Part shown: one piece after another, positions 44,595-53,256 of the stretch
Position numbering within the stretch: position 1 is the first letter of the stretch
Layout: each line of letters starts with the position of its first letter
Translations under genes and position numbers: made by a program
Notes under the pieces: model-generated
Database searches by the model: none
Seen by the model: the letters and a program-made list of their open reading frames with translations, nothing else
What the model was told of the DNA's origin: nothing
Assembly: GCA_030602265.1 (NCBI GenBank)
Contig: JAUWAB010000005.1
Span: 1-64,000, forward strand
Source: Prolixibacteraceae bacterium
GTDB taxonomy: Bacteria > Bacteroidota > Bacteroidia > Bacteroidales > Prolixibacteraceae
Length of the DNA: 64,000 nt
Direction of reading: 5' to 3'

Positions 44595-45938
44595 ATGGCA
44601 CAATTTGAAATAGTTATGCCCAAACTGGGTGAAAGCATTCAGGAAGCCACCATTACCAAATGGTTTGTCAAAGAAGGTGATACCGTCGAGGAAGATGATA
44701 TGCTCTTTGAAGTGGCTACTGATAAAGTTGATTCCGAGATTCCTTCCCCTGTAGAGGGGAAAATCATTAAGATCTTCCATCCTGAAAATGCACTTCTTCC
44801 TGTTGGAGAAGTTTTAGCGCTGATCAGTCTCTCCGGTGAAGATGAAGATGATTCTGAGCCTTCACCAGTTGAAAATTCTAAGCCTATGGCCGGGGAGGAT
44901 GAAAATATTGAAATCTCAGAGGCTTCCGGAAGTGACATTTCGGGCGCTGATGTTAAGTCAGTCAATAAGTTATCCAACCGATTCTATTCTCCGCTCGTAA
45001 AGAAAATTGCACAGGAAGAGAATATTTCCTTCGACGAGCTGGAATCCATCAAGGGTTCAGGGGCGAATGGCAGGGTACAGAAAGCTGATTTGTTAGAATA
45101 TCTTCAATCACGAAAAAATTCCAGGCCTTCAGGAAAACCTGCCGGACCGGCAACTGTTTCCAAATCACCGGTACAGGAATCCGCAGCTGTTGCTCCTCAG
45201 AAGCCTAAGGTTTCGGTATCCATTGGTGCAGAAGATCAGATTATAGAAATGGACCGGGTCAGAAAACTGATTGCCGACCATATGGTTATGTCGAAACAGG
45301 TTTCACCGCACGTTACCTCAGTGGTCGAAGCCGACGTTACCAATCTGGTAATGTGGAGGAACAGGGTAAAAGCTGAATTCGAAAAACGTCACGGGGAAAA
45401 GATCACCTTTATGCCTGTGTTTATTGAAGCTGTAGCCAGGGCCCTGTCTGAATTTCCGGGGGTTAATGTATCGGTTGATGGTGATAAGATCATCATGCGC
45501 AAAAACATCAATGTGGGAATTGCGGTTGCAAAACCCGATGGCAATCTGATCGTTCCGGTAATTAAAAATGCCGACGAAAAAAATCTTGTCGGATTGACCA
45601 AGAGCATGAACAAACTGGCCAATGCGGCCCGCAGCAACAAACTTGCCCCAGAGGATATTCAGGACGGTACATTTACCATTACCAACTTTGGCTCATTCCG
45701 GAACATCATCGGTACCCCGATTATTAATCAGCCTCAGGTGGCCATTCTGGCCACAGGCAGTATTGAAAAGAAACCTGCAGTTCTTGAGCTGCCAACCGGA
45801 GATGTAATCGCTATCAGGCATAAGATGTTCCTTTCGCTCTCTTATGACCACAGGGTGGTTGACGGTGCCCTTGGCGGAGCCTTCCTCCGCAGGATCGCCG
45901 ATATTCTGGAAGATTTTGACCTGAACACTGCAGTATAA
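44595..45938 (+). CDS. 2-oxoacid dehydrogenase E2 acyltransferase
   Basis: A 447-residue E2. One lipoyl domain (residues 1-77) carries the modified Lys in EVATDKVDSEI. A linker, then the peripheral-subunit-binding domain (about 125-165: YSPLVKKIAQEENISFDELESIKGSGANGRVQKADLL) and a second Ala/Pro linker lead to the catalytic domain (about 215-447), with the His of LSYDHRVVDGALGGAFLRR as catalytic residue. Which 2-oxoacid is used (pyruvate, branched-chain or 2-oxoglutarate) cannot be fixed, but its neighbour is a fused E1 of the branched-chain/pyruvate type. E1 begins 34 bases downstream; E3 is not in the window. Confidence 0.95.
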   Translation: MAQFEIVMPKLGESIQEATITKWFVKEGDTVEEDDMLFEVATDKVDSEIPSPVEGKIIKIFHPENALLPVGEVLALISLSGEDEDDSEPSPVENSKPMAGEDENIEISEASGSDISGADVKSVNKLSNRFYSPLVKKIAQEENISFDELESIKGSGANGRVQKADLLEYLQSRKNSRPSGKPAGPATVSKSPVQESAAVAPQKPKVSVSIGAEDQIIEMDRVRKLIADHMVMSKQVSPHVTSVVEADVTNLVMWRNRVKAEFEKRHGEKITFMPVFIEAVARALSEFPGVNVSVDGDKIIMRKNINVGIAVAKPDGNLIVPVIKNADEKNLVGLTKSMNKLANAARSNKLAPEDIQDGTFTITNFGSFRNIIGTPIINQPQVAILATGSIEKKPAVLELPTGDVIAIRHKMFLSLSYDHRVVDGALGGAFLRRIADILEDFDLNTAV

Positions 45939-45972
45939 GCCATTGAATTAAAAAGGATAATACAGAACAACA

Positions 45973-48021
45973 ATGAAAAATACAGAAATTCCTGAAATTT
46001 ATTCCATTAAAAAGACATCAAAGGAAACATTAGCCAAGTGGTACCATTTAATGACCGTCGGGCGGAATATCGACGACAGGGCACCAAATTACCTCAAACA
46101 GGCCATAGGCTGGTCTTACCATGCCCCATATGCCGGACATGACGGTATACAGCTGGCCATTGGTCAGAATTTTGTAAAAAGTAAAGACCATCTGTTTCCG
46201 TACTACAGGGACATGCTGACTGCACTGTCGGCCGGGATGACATCTGAAGAGCTTATCCTGAACGGTATTTCCAAGGCAACTGACCCCGGAACCGGCGGCA
46301 GGCATATGTCGAACCATTTCGCCAAACCTGAATGGAATATACACAACACTTCATCACTTACCGGAAACCACACGCTCCATGCGGTGGGTGTGGCCCGCGC
46401 AATCAAATATTACGGAGACGATGCCATTGCCATCAGCAGCCAGGGAGAATCATCTGTAAGTGAAGGATATGTTTATGAAGCCATAAACGGAGCTGACAAG
46501 GAAAAATTACCAGTAATATTTGTATTTCAGGACAATGGTTACGGTATATCAGTCCCCAAGAAAGACCAGACGGCGAACAGAAAAGTAGCCAACAATTTCG
46601 TCGGATTTAAAAATATCAAGATCATTCACTGTAATGGAAAGGATGTATTTGATTCGATGAATGCCATGGCAGAAGCCAGGAAAATCATCCAAGAACAGGG
46701 AGGTCCGGTTATCGTACAGGCCAATTGTGTCAGGCTTCATTCGCATTCCAATTCCGACAGGCACGACCTTTACCGAAGTGAGGCAGAGCGTACCTATGTA
46801 CAGGAATATGACCCGTTTGCCAAGTTCCGCAGGTTGCTGGTCAGATATAAAAGGTTTACCGAGGAAGAACTCGATGCTATGGACGAAGCGGGCCTTAAAG
46901 AGGTCAAGGCTGCCCATAAATTAGCCATGAAAGCCCCGGATCCGTCGCCCGACAGCATATACGATTTTGTACTGCCAGAACCATACAAGGCTGAAAAATA
47001 TCCGGATGGCACTCACAATGAGGAAGGTGAGAAGAAAAAATTCATCACGGCACTGAATGAAACCCTCAAGGCCGAGTTCAGGCAAAATGAAGACACCTTC
47101 CTGTGGGGACAGGATGTCGCCCACAAAGACAAAGGAGGTATCTTTAATGTAACCAAAGGTTTACAGAAAGAATTCGGCAAAAAGAGGATTTTCAATGCGC
47201 CCATTGCTGAAGATTTTATCGTTGGTACCGCAAATGGTATGTCACGTTACCATGAAAAAATCAGGATCGTCATAGAAGGCGCCGAATTTGCGGATTATTT
47301 CTGGCCGGCCATGGAACAATATGTCGATTCGAGCCATGATTACTGGAGGACGAACGGGAAATTCACCCCGAATGTCACCATCAGGCTGGCTTCCGGCGGA
47401 TATATCGGAGGCGGACTGTATCATTCACAAAACATTGAAGGTTCATTGGCCGCTATTCCTGGTGTAAGGATTGTCTACCCATCATTTGCTGACGATGCCG
47501 CGGGATTGCTTCGGACCGCCATTCGTTCGCGTGGTATGACCATGTTTATGGAGCCCAAGGCTTTATATCAGGATCCCAAGGCGGCGACCGTCATTCCCGA
47601 TGATTTTGAAGTGCCGTTCGGCAAGGCAAGAATCAGAAGAGAAGGCACCGACCTCTCGATCATTACCTATGGAAACACCACCCATATGTCGCTCGATGCC
47701 GCCGAAATGCTCGAAAAAGAAGGTTTCAACGTGGAGGTAATTGACCTCAGGTCGTTGGTTCCACTTGATAAGGATATGATTATCAGCTCAATTAAAAAGA
47801 CAAACCGGGCACTGGTGGTACATGAAGATAAAGTACACGGTGGCTTTGGTGGCGAAGTCGCTTCCATTATTATGGAAGAAGCATTTGAGTATCTCGACAG
47901 TCCTGTAAGAAGGGTTGGATCTACCTTTACCCCGGTTGGCTTTAACCGGATCCTCGAAAAGGCAATTCTGCCGGATACCGGACGAATTTACAGCGAAGCT
48001 TTGAACTTACTTAAATATTAA
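45973..48021 (+). CDS. Fused alpha/beta E1 of a 2-oxoacid dehydrogenase
   Basis: A 682-residue thiamine-diphosphate enzyme with the alpha (about 1-340) and beta (about 355-682) subunits in one chain. The alpha part has GHDGIQLAIGQNF, GTGGRHMSNHF, and the cofactor loop region SSQGESSVSEGYVYEAI ... VFQDNGYGIS; the usual GDG of the thiamine motif reads GES here and the closing NN reads DN. The beta part has APIAEDFIVGTANG, EGAEFADYFWPAMEQ and a transketolase C-terminal domain (EVIDLRSLVPLDKDMIISSIKKTNRALVVHED). It decarboxylates a 2-oxoacid and acylates the lipoyl group of the adjacent E2. A flavodoxin gene follows 11 bases later. Confidence 0.93.
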   Translation: MKNTEIPEIYSIKKTSKETLAKWYHLMTVGRNIDDRAPNYLKQAIGWSYHAPYAGHDGIQLAIGQNFVKSKDHLFPYYRDMLTALSAGMTSEELILNGISKATDPGTGGRHMSNHFAKPEWNIHNTSSLTGNHTLHAVGVARAIKYYGDDAIAISSQGESSVSEGYVYEAINGADKEKLPVIFVFQDNGYGISVPKKDQTANRKVANNFVGFKNIKIIHCNGKDVFDSMNAMAEARKIIQEQGGPVIVQANCVRLHSHSNSDRHDLYRSEAERTYVQEYDPFAKFRRLLVRYKRFTEEELDAMDEAGLKEVKAAHKLAMKAPDPSPDSIYDFVLPEPYKAEKYPDGTHNEEGEKKKFITALNETLKAEFRQNEDTFLWGQDVAHKDKGGIFNVTKGLQKEFGKKRIFNAPIAEDFIVGTANGMSRYHEKIRIVIEGAEFADYFWPAMEQYVDSSHDYWRTNGKFTPNVTIRLASGGYIGGGLYHSQNIEGSLAAIPGVRIVYPSFADDAAGLLRTAIRSRGMTMFMEPKALYQDPKAATVIPDDFEVPFGKARIRREGTDLSIITYGNTTHMSLDAAEMLEKEGFNVEVIDLRSLVPLDKDMIISSIKKTNRALVVHEDKVHGGFGGEVASIIMEEAFEYLDSPVRRVGSTFTPVGFNRILEKAILPDTGRIYSEALNLLKY

Positions 48022-48032
48022 TTGTACAGAAC

Positions 48033-48536
48033 ATGGAAAAGATAGGCATATTCTACAGTTTTAATTCTCACAAAACCAAGTTGATAGGAGAAAAAATCAT
48101 TGAAAGCTTCAACGAAGGAGAGATTGAGGCAGTTAATGCGGAAACCATAAGCGAAGAAGATTTTCTGAAGTATAACCGGTTGATTCTTGGTGTACCGACC
48201 TGGTTCGATGGCGAATTTCCCAACTATTGGGATGAATTTGTCCCAGCACTGGAAGAACTTGACCTGACCGGCAAAAAGATAGCCATATACGGACTTGCTG
48301 ATCAGAAGGGCTATCCGGAGAATTTTGGCGATGCCGTAGGGCTGATGGCTGATCTGGTTCGGAAATGTGGTGCAGAGGTAGTGGGAGAGACTTCTGTTGA
48401 AGGGTATGATTTTGAGCGGTCAAAAGCCCTTCAGAACGGTAAATTTATCGGGTTGATCCTGGACCAGGAGAACCAGGCAAGACTTACACCCGAAAGACTT
48501 AATATGTGGATTGGAGAACTTAAGAAGAACTTCTGA
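48033..48536 (+). CDS. Flavodoxin
   Basis: A 167-residue long-chain flavodoxin. The phosphate-binding loop is FYSFNSHKTK (residues 8-17), a variant of the usual STGNT loop. The isoalloxazine loops are VPTWFDGEFPNYWDEF and YGLADQKGYPENFGDAVG. It would carry single electrons in place of ferredoxin. The gene starts 11 bases after the E1 stop, so it is likely cotranscribed with E2-E1. A link to the dehydrogenase reaction is only suggested by position. A strong terminator follows. Confidence 0.9.
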   Translation: MEKIGIFYSFNSHKTKLIGEKIIESFNEGEIEAVNAETISEEDFLKYNRLILGVPTWFDGEFPNYWDEFVPALEELDLTGKKIAIYGLADQKGYPENFGDAVGLMADLVRKCGAEVVGETSVEGYDFERSKALQNGKFIGLILDQENQARLTPERLNMWIGELKKNF

Positions 48537-48555
48537 ATTAAGTTTTCGTTGTGTC

Positions 48556-48595
48556 AAAGGCAGGCCTCCTGGCAACAGGATGGTCTGCCTTTTTT
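48556..48595 (+). terminator. Terminator of the E2-E1-flavodoxin operon
   Basis: AAAGGCAGGCC (48556-48566) pairs with GGTCTGCCTTT (48582-48592, one G-U pair) across a 15-base loop, followed by TTT. Confidence 0.8.
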
Positions 48596-48596
48596 G

Positions 48597-48604
48597 TATC
48601 TTTG
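48597..48604 (+). promoter_or_regulatory. -7 box (TATCTTTG) ahead of the TonB-C gene
   Basis: A perfect TAnnTTTG box immediately after the terminator and 36 bases before the ATG at 48640. No TTTG -33 element was found. Confidence 0.45.
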
Positions 48605-48639
48605 ACGGGACAAAGGAGTCATACCATTTTCTTTAGACC

Positions 48640-49101
48640 ATGCAAAAAAAACGGTTTTTAAAATTACCGGAGTATCCCGGAGGCAAAGAGGAATTCAGGA
48701 AATACATACACGAAAATCTTAAATATCCTGAAGCGGCTCAGCAGGCCGGGATACAGGGAGTTGTCCACATTTCTGCCGAGATTAACGATAACGGGGAAGT
48801 TCTGGAGGTCCTGGTTGAGAAAGGACTCGGACATGGCTGTGACGAAGAGGCTGTCAGGCTGATCAAAGGATGCCATTTTGGAGGCGTGAAGAACCGGGGT
48901 GTCCGCTTGAAAACCAGAAAAAAGTTCAGGATACCATTTCAGTTGAAAAAAGTGGAAGTAAAAAAAACAGCTGATACAAAAAAAATTGTTTATAGTTTAA
49001 AGCCTGGATCAGAGCCTTCAGAAATTAGCCCAAAAGCAGCTGACCATCAAAAGAGCGGTACAGTATACAGTTATACGATAAATATTGGCAAACAGCAATA
49101 A
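48640..49101 (+). CDS. TonB C-terminal-domain protein without membrane anchor
   Basis: A 153-residue protein. Residues 10-100 are a TonB C-terminal domain: LPEYPGGKEEFRKYIHENLKYPEAAQQAGIQGVVHISAEINDNGEVLEVLVEKGLGHGCDEEAVRLIKG is spread over this stretch and typical of Bacteroidota energy transducers. Unlike TonB, there is no N-terminal membrane helix, signal peptide or Pro-rich linker, so the domain would stay in the cytoplasm as encoded. The last 50 residues are Lys-rich and end in a beta strand (TVYSYTINIGKQQ). It has its own promoter and terminator. The domain is clear; the role without a TM anchor is not. Confidence 0.8.
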   Translation: MQKKRFLKLPEYPGGKEEFRKYIHENLKYPEAAQQAGIQGVVHISAEINDNGEVLEVLVEKGLGHGCDEEAVRLIKGCHFGGVKNRGVRLKTRKKFRIPFQLKKVEVKKTADTKKIVYSLKPGSEPSEISPKAADHQKSGTVYSYTINIGKQQ

Positions 49102-49102
49102 G

Positions 49103-49127
49103 AGCGGGTTTTCCCCCGCTTTTTTTA
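49103..49127 (+). terminator. Terminator after the TonB-C gene
   Basis: AGCGGG and CCCGCT enclose a TTTTCC-type loop (49103-49120), followed by seven T residues. Confidence 0.85.
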
Positions 49128-49176
49128 CCAACCCTTTTGTCTTATAATTGATATTATGTTATTTTTATTTCCTGAA

Positions 49177-49203
49177 AAATCGGGGAGTATTCCTCCCCGA
49201 TTT
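49177..49203 (-). terminator. Terminator of the TPR gene (minus strand)
   Basis: An eleven-base perfect stem (AAATCGGGGAG with CTCCCCGATTT) and a five-base loop, 15 bases past the TPR stop. A short T-run follows on the minus strand. Confidence 0.75.
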
Positions 49204-49217
49204 CTATCTGAGTATTT

Positions 49218-50393
49218 TTATTGTCCCATCACTTTCAGGATTTCCTCATATTTTTCCATCATCTTCAGACGGTAATACAGGTTCCTGAGCGATTCCAGAG
49301 CATATGGATCATCAGGTTTGATCTCACGGCATTTTTCCATCAATGGCAGCGCCTTTGAAAACCATTCATCAGCTTTTGCAAGTTCGGCCTCGTAGCGCGC
49401 ATTGTCACTTGCCGGTACTTTATTGGCCACTTCAATCTGTTTTACACCATTGTTATAGTAAAGTGCACCGAGGTTATAGTGAGCGTCATAATACTCAGGA
49501 TTTATCCTGATGGCATTTTTGTAGCTCTCGATAGATTTTTCCTGCTCGTTCATCTGATCAAACAGACTACCCTGAGCAAAATAGTAAGTTGCATTACCCG
49601 GGTCCTGTTCAATGGCCAGTTTCAGGTATTTCATGGCATCATCAGTTTTGCCGCCGTTGATATAGATATTAATCATTTCGACCAGCACACCGTTATCAGA
49701 CGGGTATTTCTGAAAAGCCTGCTGCAGAACAGTCAGCGCCGTTGTCGTATCCTTTTTGTCTAAGTGCGCTTTTGAAAGCAATTGATAAGTCCGGCCCTCA
49801 TTATATCCGTGTTTTGCCGCTTCACCATAATATTGGATGGCTTTATCAAAATCAGAAGCATTATAGGCGGCCAGTCCGGCATTGAATATAATAATGGTAT
49901 CCACAGCATTCGGGTTATCGGCTCTCATAACCGGAAGGTCCTGTAATTCAAGAATTTGCTCGAACGACAACAATGCTTTCTTGTAGTTTTCAGCATTGAA
50001 TGCCTCAACAGCCTGATTGGTAAGATCATTGGTTAGCAAGGTCAGTTTAATTTTGATACTCTTGCTAAAACGATCTTTGGTATCCAGTTCAAGGGCTTTT
50101 TTATATGAATTTACAGCCTGTGTGAGCGGATCGGATGCCAGTTTCCTGACATTGGGATCCTTTGACTGTGCTATAGCCTGAAAGACTTCGCCTCTGACTT
50201 CCCAGGTACGGGGCCAGGTCAATGAACTTTTTGTTTTGGGATTACTGGCGTCAATCGCCTCTTCGATTGCCTCCAGCGCTTTATCAAGCCTTCCGGTATC
50301 CTTGAAGTTCAGTGCACTGGAGACTTTACCTTTTTGGGCAAATCCTGTGGTTGCCAATAAGATAAAGGATAGTAGAATTAATGTCTTTTTCAT
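49218..50393 (-). CDS. Exported TPR protein
   Basis: A 391-residue exported protein with a Sec signal (MKKTLILLSFILLATTGFAQ). At least six tetratricopeptide units are readable, among them AFNAENYKKALLSFEQILEL, YNASDFDKAIQYYGEAAKHG, TYYFAQGSLFDQMNEQEKSIESYKNAI and YYDAHYNLGALYYNNG. There is no catalytic domain, lipobox or barrel. Such proteins are periplasmic or surface scaffolds; the partner is unknown. It has its own promoter (50424-50455) and terminator and lies 79 bases downstream of gyrA, on the same strand. Confidence 0.87.
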   Translation of the reverse strand: MKKTLILLSFILLATTGFAQKGKVSSALNFKDTGRLDKALEAIEEAIDASNPKTKSSLTWPRTWEVRGEVFQAIAQSKDPNVRKLASDPLTQAVNSYKKALELDTKDRFSKSIKIKLTLLTNDLTNQAVEAFNAENYKKALLSFEQILELQDLPVMRADNPNAVDTIIIFNAGLAAYNASDFDKAIQYYGEAAKHGYNEGRTYQLLSKAHLDKKDTTTALTVLQQAFQKYPSDNGVLVEMINIYINGGKTDDAMKYLKLAIEQDPGNATYYFAQGSLFDQMNEQEKSIESYKNAIRINPEYYDAHYNLGALYYNNGVKQIEVANKVPASDNARYEAELAKADEWFSKALPLMEKCREIKPDDPYALESLRNLYYRLKMMEKYEEILKVMGQ

Positions 50394-50423
50394 TGCCTAT
50401 GTTTTAAAATTTTTAGTTTGACA

Positions 50424-50455
50424 CAAAAATATACGATTTCTCAAATTATAGCAAA
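50424..50455 (-). promoter_or_regulatory. Bacteroidota promoter for the TPR gene
   Basis: On the minus strand TTTG (50455-50452), a 20-base spacer and TATTTTTG (50431-50424). Both elements match the consensus. Transcription would start about 25 bases before the ATG at 50393, inside the gap after gyrA. Confidence 0.65.
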
Positions 50456-50472
50456 AATTGATTCAAAACCAA

Positions 50473-52980
50473 TTAATTTTCCTGATTCTGATCAGTTTCC
50501 GGTTCAGCACTTTCTCCGTCAGCAAGATGGTCTTTCTCTTCCGATTCATGCCTTACCTTTGCGACTGATGCAATCCTGTCGGCGTTCTTCAGGTTGATAA
50601 TTTTAACGCCCTGGGCAGCCCGACCCATCACCCGGATGGATTTTACCGCCACACGAATGGTCAGCCCATTCTGGGTAATAATCATAAGATCATTATCATC
50701 ACTAACGTTCTTGATGGATATGAGGTTACCTGTTTTCTCCGTAATACTGATGGTTTTTACTCCTTTACCGCCGCGGTTTGTTATCCGGTAGTCTGCCAGG
50801 CTCGACCTTTTTCCGTAACCATTTTCTGAAAGAACCAAAATATCATCTTCAGGATCGTTGACACAAATCATGCCAATAACTTCATCCGACTCATTTCCAA
50901 GGGTTATCCCCCTTACCCCGGAGGCAGTCCGCCCTATCGGCCTGACGATCTCTTCATTAAACCGGATGGCCTTACCGCTTCTGACGGCCATCATGATTTC
51001 ATGCTTGCCTCCGGTCCGGCGGGCCTCAATCAGCTCATCCCCTTCCCTGATGTTAATGGCGTTAACCCCATTAACCCTGGGCCTTGAATAGGCTTCCAGC
51101 GTTGTCTTTTTAATGATTCCCTGACGGGTGGCAAGTATTATAAAGTTATTATTAATGAACTCCTTGTCATCCAGTGTTTTAACCCGAATATAGGCCAGGA
51201 CCTTATCATCGGGACTGATATTCAGGATATTCTGTATGGCCCGGCCCTTGCCTGTTCTTGTCCCTTCAGGTATCTGCCATACCTTCAGCCAGTAACATTT
51301 TCCGTTCCGGGTAAAGAGCAACAGGGTACTGTGCATCGAAGCCACGAACATATGCTCGAGAAAATCTTCATCTCTGGTTGCTCCGCCTTTGGAGCCTACC
51401 CCTCCCCTGCCCTGGGTTTTAAAATCAGACAGCGGTGTTCTTTTTATATAGCCCAGATACGAAATGGTTATGATCATGTCGTCATCGGCATAAAAATCCT
51501 CCGGATTGAAATCTTCGGCGTTCTGTTCAATATCCGTTCTCCGCTTGTCGCCGTATTTGTTTTTCAGTTCAAAAAGTTCCTCTTTAATGATGTTCATCCG
51601 GAGATTCTCATCTGCCAGTACCTGCCGGAAATACTCAATCTGCTTCAGCAATTCCTGGTACTCGGCCCTGAGTTTATCCTGCTCAAGACCGGTCAACTGC
51701 CTGAGCCTCATTTCAACTATTGCCCTGGCCTGTAATTCGCTCAGCTGAAACCGCTCAATCAGTCTTTCGCGGGCCTGGTCGGGAGTGGATGAACTTCTGA
51801 TGATGGCGATTACCTCGTCGATATGGTCACTTGCAATAATAAGACCTTCGAGGATATGCGCCCTTTTCTCGGCCTGTTCCAGCTCATACTGAGTACGCCT
51901 GGTTACCACTTCATGACGGTGGTCGACAAAATGCCTGATCAGGTCTTTCAGGTTGAGTGTTTTCGGACGGCCATTGACCAGGGCTATGTTGTTGACATTG
52001 AATGATGTTTGCAGCGGTGTAAATTTATACAGGCTGTTTAGGACTACATTGGGCATGGCATCCTTCTTCAGGTCATAAACCACCCTCATCCCTTCACGGT
52101 CGGATTCATCATTCACATTGGAAATACCTTCTATTTTCTTATCGTTGATAAGATCCGCGGTTTTTTGTATCATCTCTGACCGGTTGACCATATAAGGTAT
52201 CTCTGTCACAATGATTTTTTCACGGCCGCCTTCATTCTCGATATGCGCCCTGCCCCTGACAACTATCCGGCCTTTCCCGGTTTCATAGGCTTCGCGAACG
52301 CCCGAATAACCGTAAATGATACCCCCCGTGGGAAAGTCGGGTGCTTTGATGATATCAATAAGTTCATCCATTCCGACTTCATGGTTGTCGATGTAGGCAA
52401 CAACTGCATCCACAGTGTCTGACAGGTTGTGCGGGGGCATATTGGTTGCCATCCCTACAGCAATCCCTGACGCTCCGTTGATAAGCAGGTTGGGAATCCT
52501 GGTCGGAAGAACGACCGGCTCCTTCAATGATTCATCAAAGTTGGGCTGAAAATCAACGGTGTTCTTATCGAGGTCCGACAATGTCTCTTCCGCAATACGG
52601 GAGAGCCTGGCCTCGGTGTAACGCATGGCAGCCGGACTGTCACCGTCGACCGATCCGAAGTTACCCTGGCCGTCAACCAGCGGATAACGCAGAGACCACT
52701 CCTGTGCCATACGCACCATGGTAAAATAGACGGAAGAATCTCCGTGCGGGTGGTATTTACCAAGCACCTCCCCTACTATCCTTGCCGATTTTTTATATGG
52801 TCTGTTGGATAAAATACCCAGTTCACTCATACCAAAAAGCACCCTCCGGTGAACGGGTTTCAATCCGTCGCGCACATCGGGCAGAGCCCTTGAAACAATA
52901 ACCGACATTGAATAATCAATGTAGGCCGATTTCATTTGCTCTTCAATGTTTATTCTGATAATTTTCTCGCTATCAGCCAT
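50473..52980 (-). CDS. gyrA: DNA gyrase subunit A
   Basis: An 835-residue GyrA. The winged-helix/tower core is intact, with [21 protein letters not shown], and the catalytic Tyr121 in [11 protein letters not shown]. The quinolone-resistance region reads [18 protein letters not shown]: Ser82 is the position mutated in resistant Bacteroides, and residue 86 is Phe where Escherichia coli has Asp87. The beta-pinwheel C-terminal domain carries [12 protein letters not shown] as a GyrA-box variant and the chain ends in an acidic tail. With GyrB it introduces negative supercoils. gyrB is not in the window. It is divergent from clpC. Confidence 0.98.
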   Translation of the reverse strand: MADSEKIIRINIEEQMKSAYIDYSMSVIVSRALPDVRDGLKPVHRRVLFGMSELGILSNRPYKKSARIVGEVLGKYHPHGDSSVYFTMVRMAQEWSLRYPLVDGQGNFGSVDGDSPAAMRYTEARLSRIAEETLSDLDKNTVDFQPNFDESLKEPVVLPTRIPNLLINGASGIAVGMATNMPPHNLSDTVDAVVAYIDNHEVGMDELIDIIKAPDFPTGGIIYGYSGVREAYETGKGRIVVRGRAHIENEGGREKIIVTEIPYMVNRSEMIQKTADLINDKKIEGISNVNDESDREGMRVVYDLKKDAMPNVVLNSLYKFTPLQTSFNVNNIALVNGRPKTLNLKDLIRHFVDHRHEVVTRRTQYELEQAEKRAHILEGLIIASDHIDEVIAIIRSSSTPDQARERLIERFQLSELQARAIVEMRLRQLTGLEQDKLRAEYQELLKQIEYFRQVLADENLRMNIIKEELFELKNKYGDKRRTDIEQNAEDFNPEDFYADDDMIITISYLGYIKRTPLSDFKTQGRGGVGSKGGATRDEDFLEHMFVASMHSTLLLFTRNGKCYWLKVWQIPEGTRTGKGRAIQNILNISPDDKVLAYIRVKTLDDKEFINNNFIILATRQGIIKKTTLEAYSRPRVNGVNAINIREGDELIEARRTGGKHEIMMAVRSGKAIRFNEEIVRPIGRTASGVRGITLGNESDEVIGMICVNDPEDDILVLSENGYGKRSSLADYRITNRGGKGVKTISITEKTGNLISIKNVSDDNDLMIITQNGLTIRVAVKSIRVMGRAAQGVKIINLKNADRIASVAKVRHESEEKDHLADGESAEPETDQNQEN

Positions 52981-53027
52981 TTGAAATATAATTTAGTTTC
53001 TGTTTCTTTACTTTTTAAAACGACCCA

Positions 53028-53058
53028 CAAAAATAGTAAAATCCGGCATCTTATCAGA
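53028..53058 (-). promoter_or_regulatory. Bacteroidota promoter for gyrA
   Basis: On the minus strand TCTG (53058-53055), a 19-base spacer and TATTTTTG (53035-53028). Transcription would start about 40 bases before the ATG at 52980. Confidence 0.6.
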
Positions 53059-53188
53059 CCTTTTTAAAGTCCTTTTGTCCCGGGTATTAAGACAAGATAT
53101 CAACATATTCACTGTTAATATGCCAGTTCGCCAGGCTAAATGCGGAAAACTTGGCAGTAAAAGATATCACTTCAGCCATTTTTTTTGG

Positions 53189-53196
53189 TACTTTTG
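53189..53196 (+). promoter_or_regulatory. -7 box (TACTTTTG) ahead of clpC
   Basis: A perfect TAnnTTTG box 61 bases before the ATG at 53257. No heat-shock CIRCE-type repeat was found. Confidence 0.45.
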
Positions 53197-53256
53197 AGAC
53201 AGAACTTTTAGGAATGGTATTTGTTGAGTAGGTATGAATTTTTTTAAAACAGTGTA

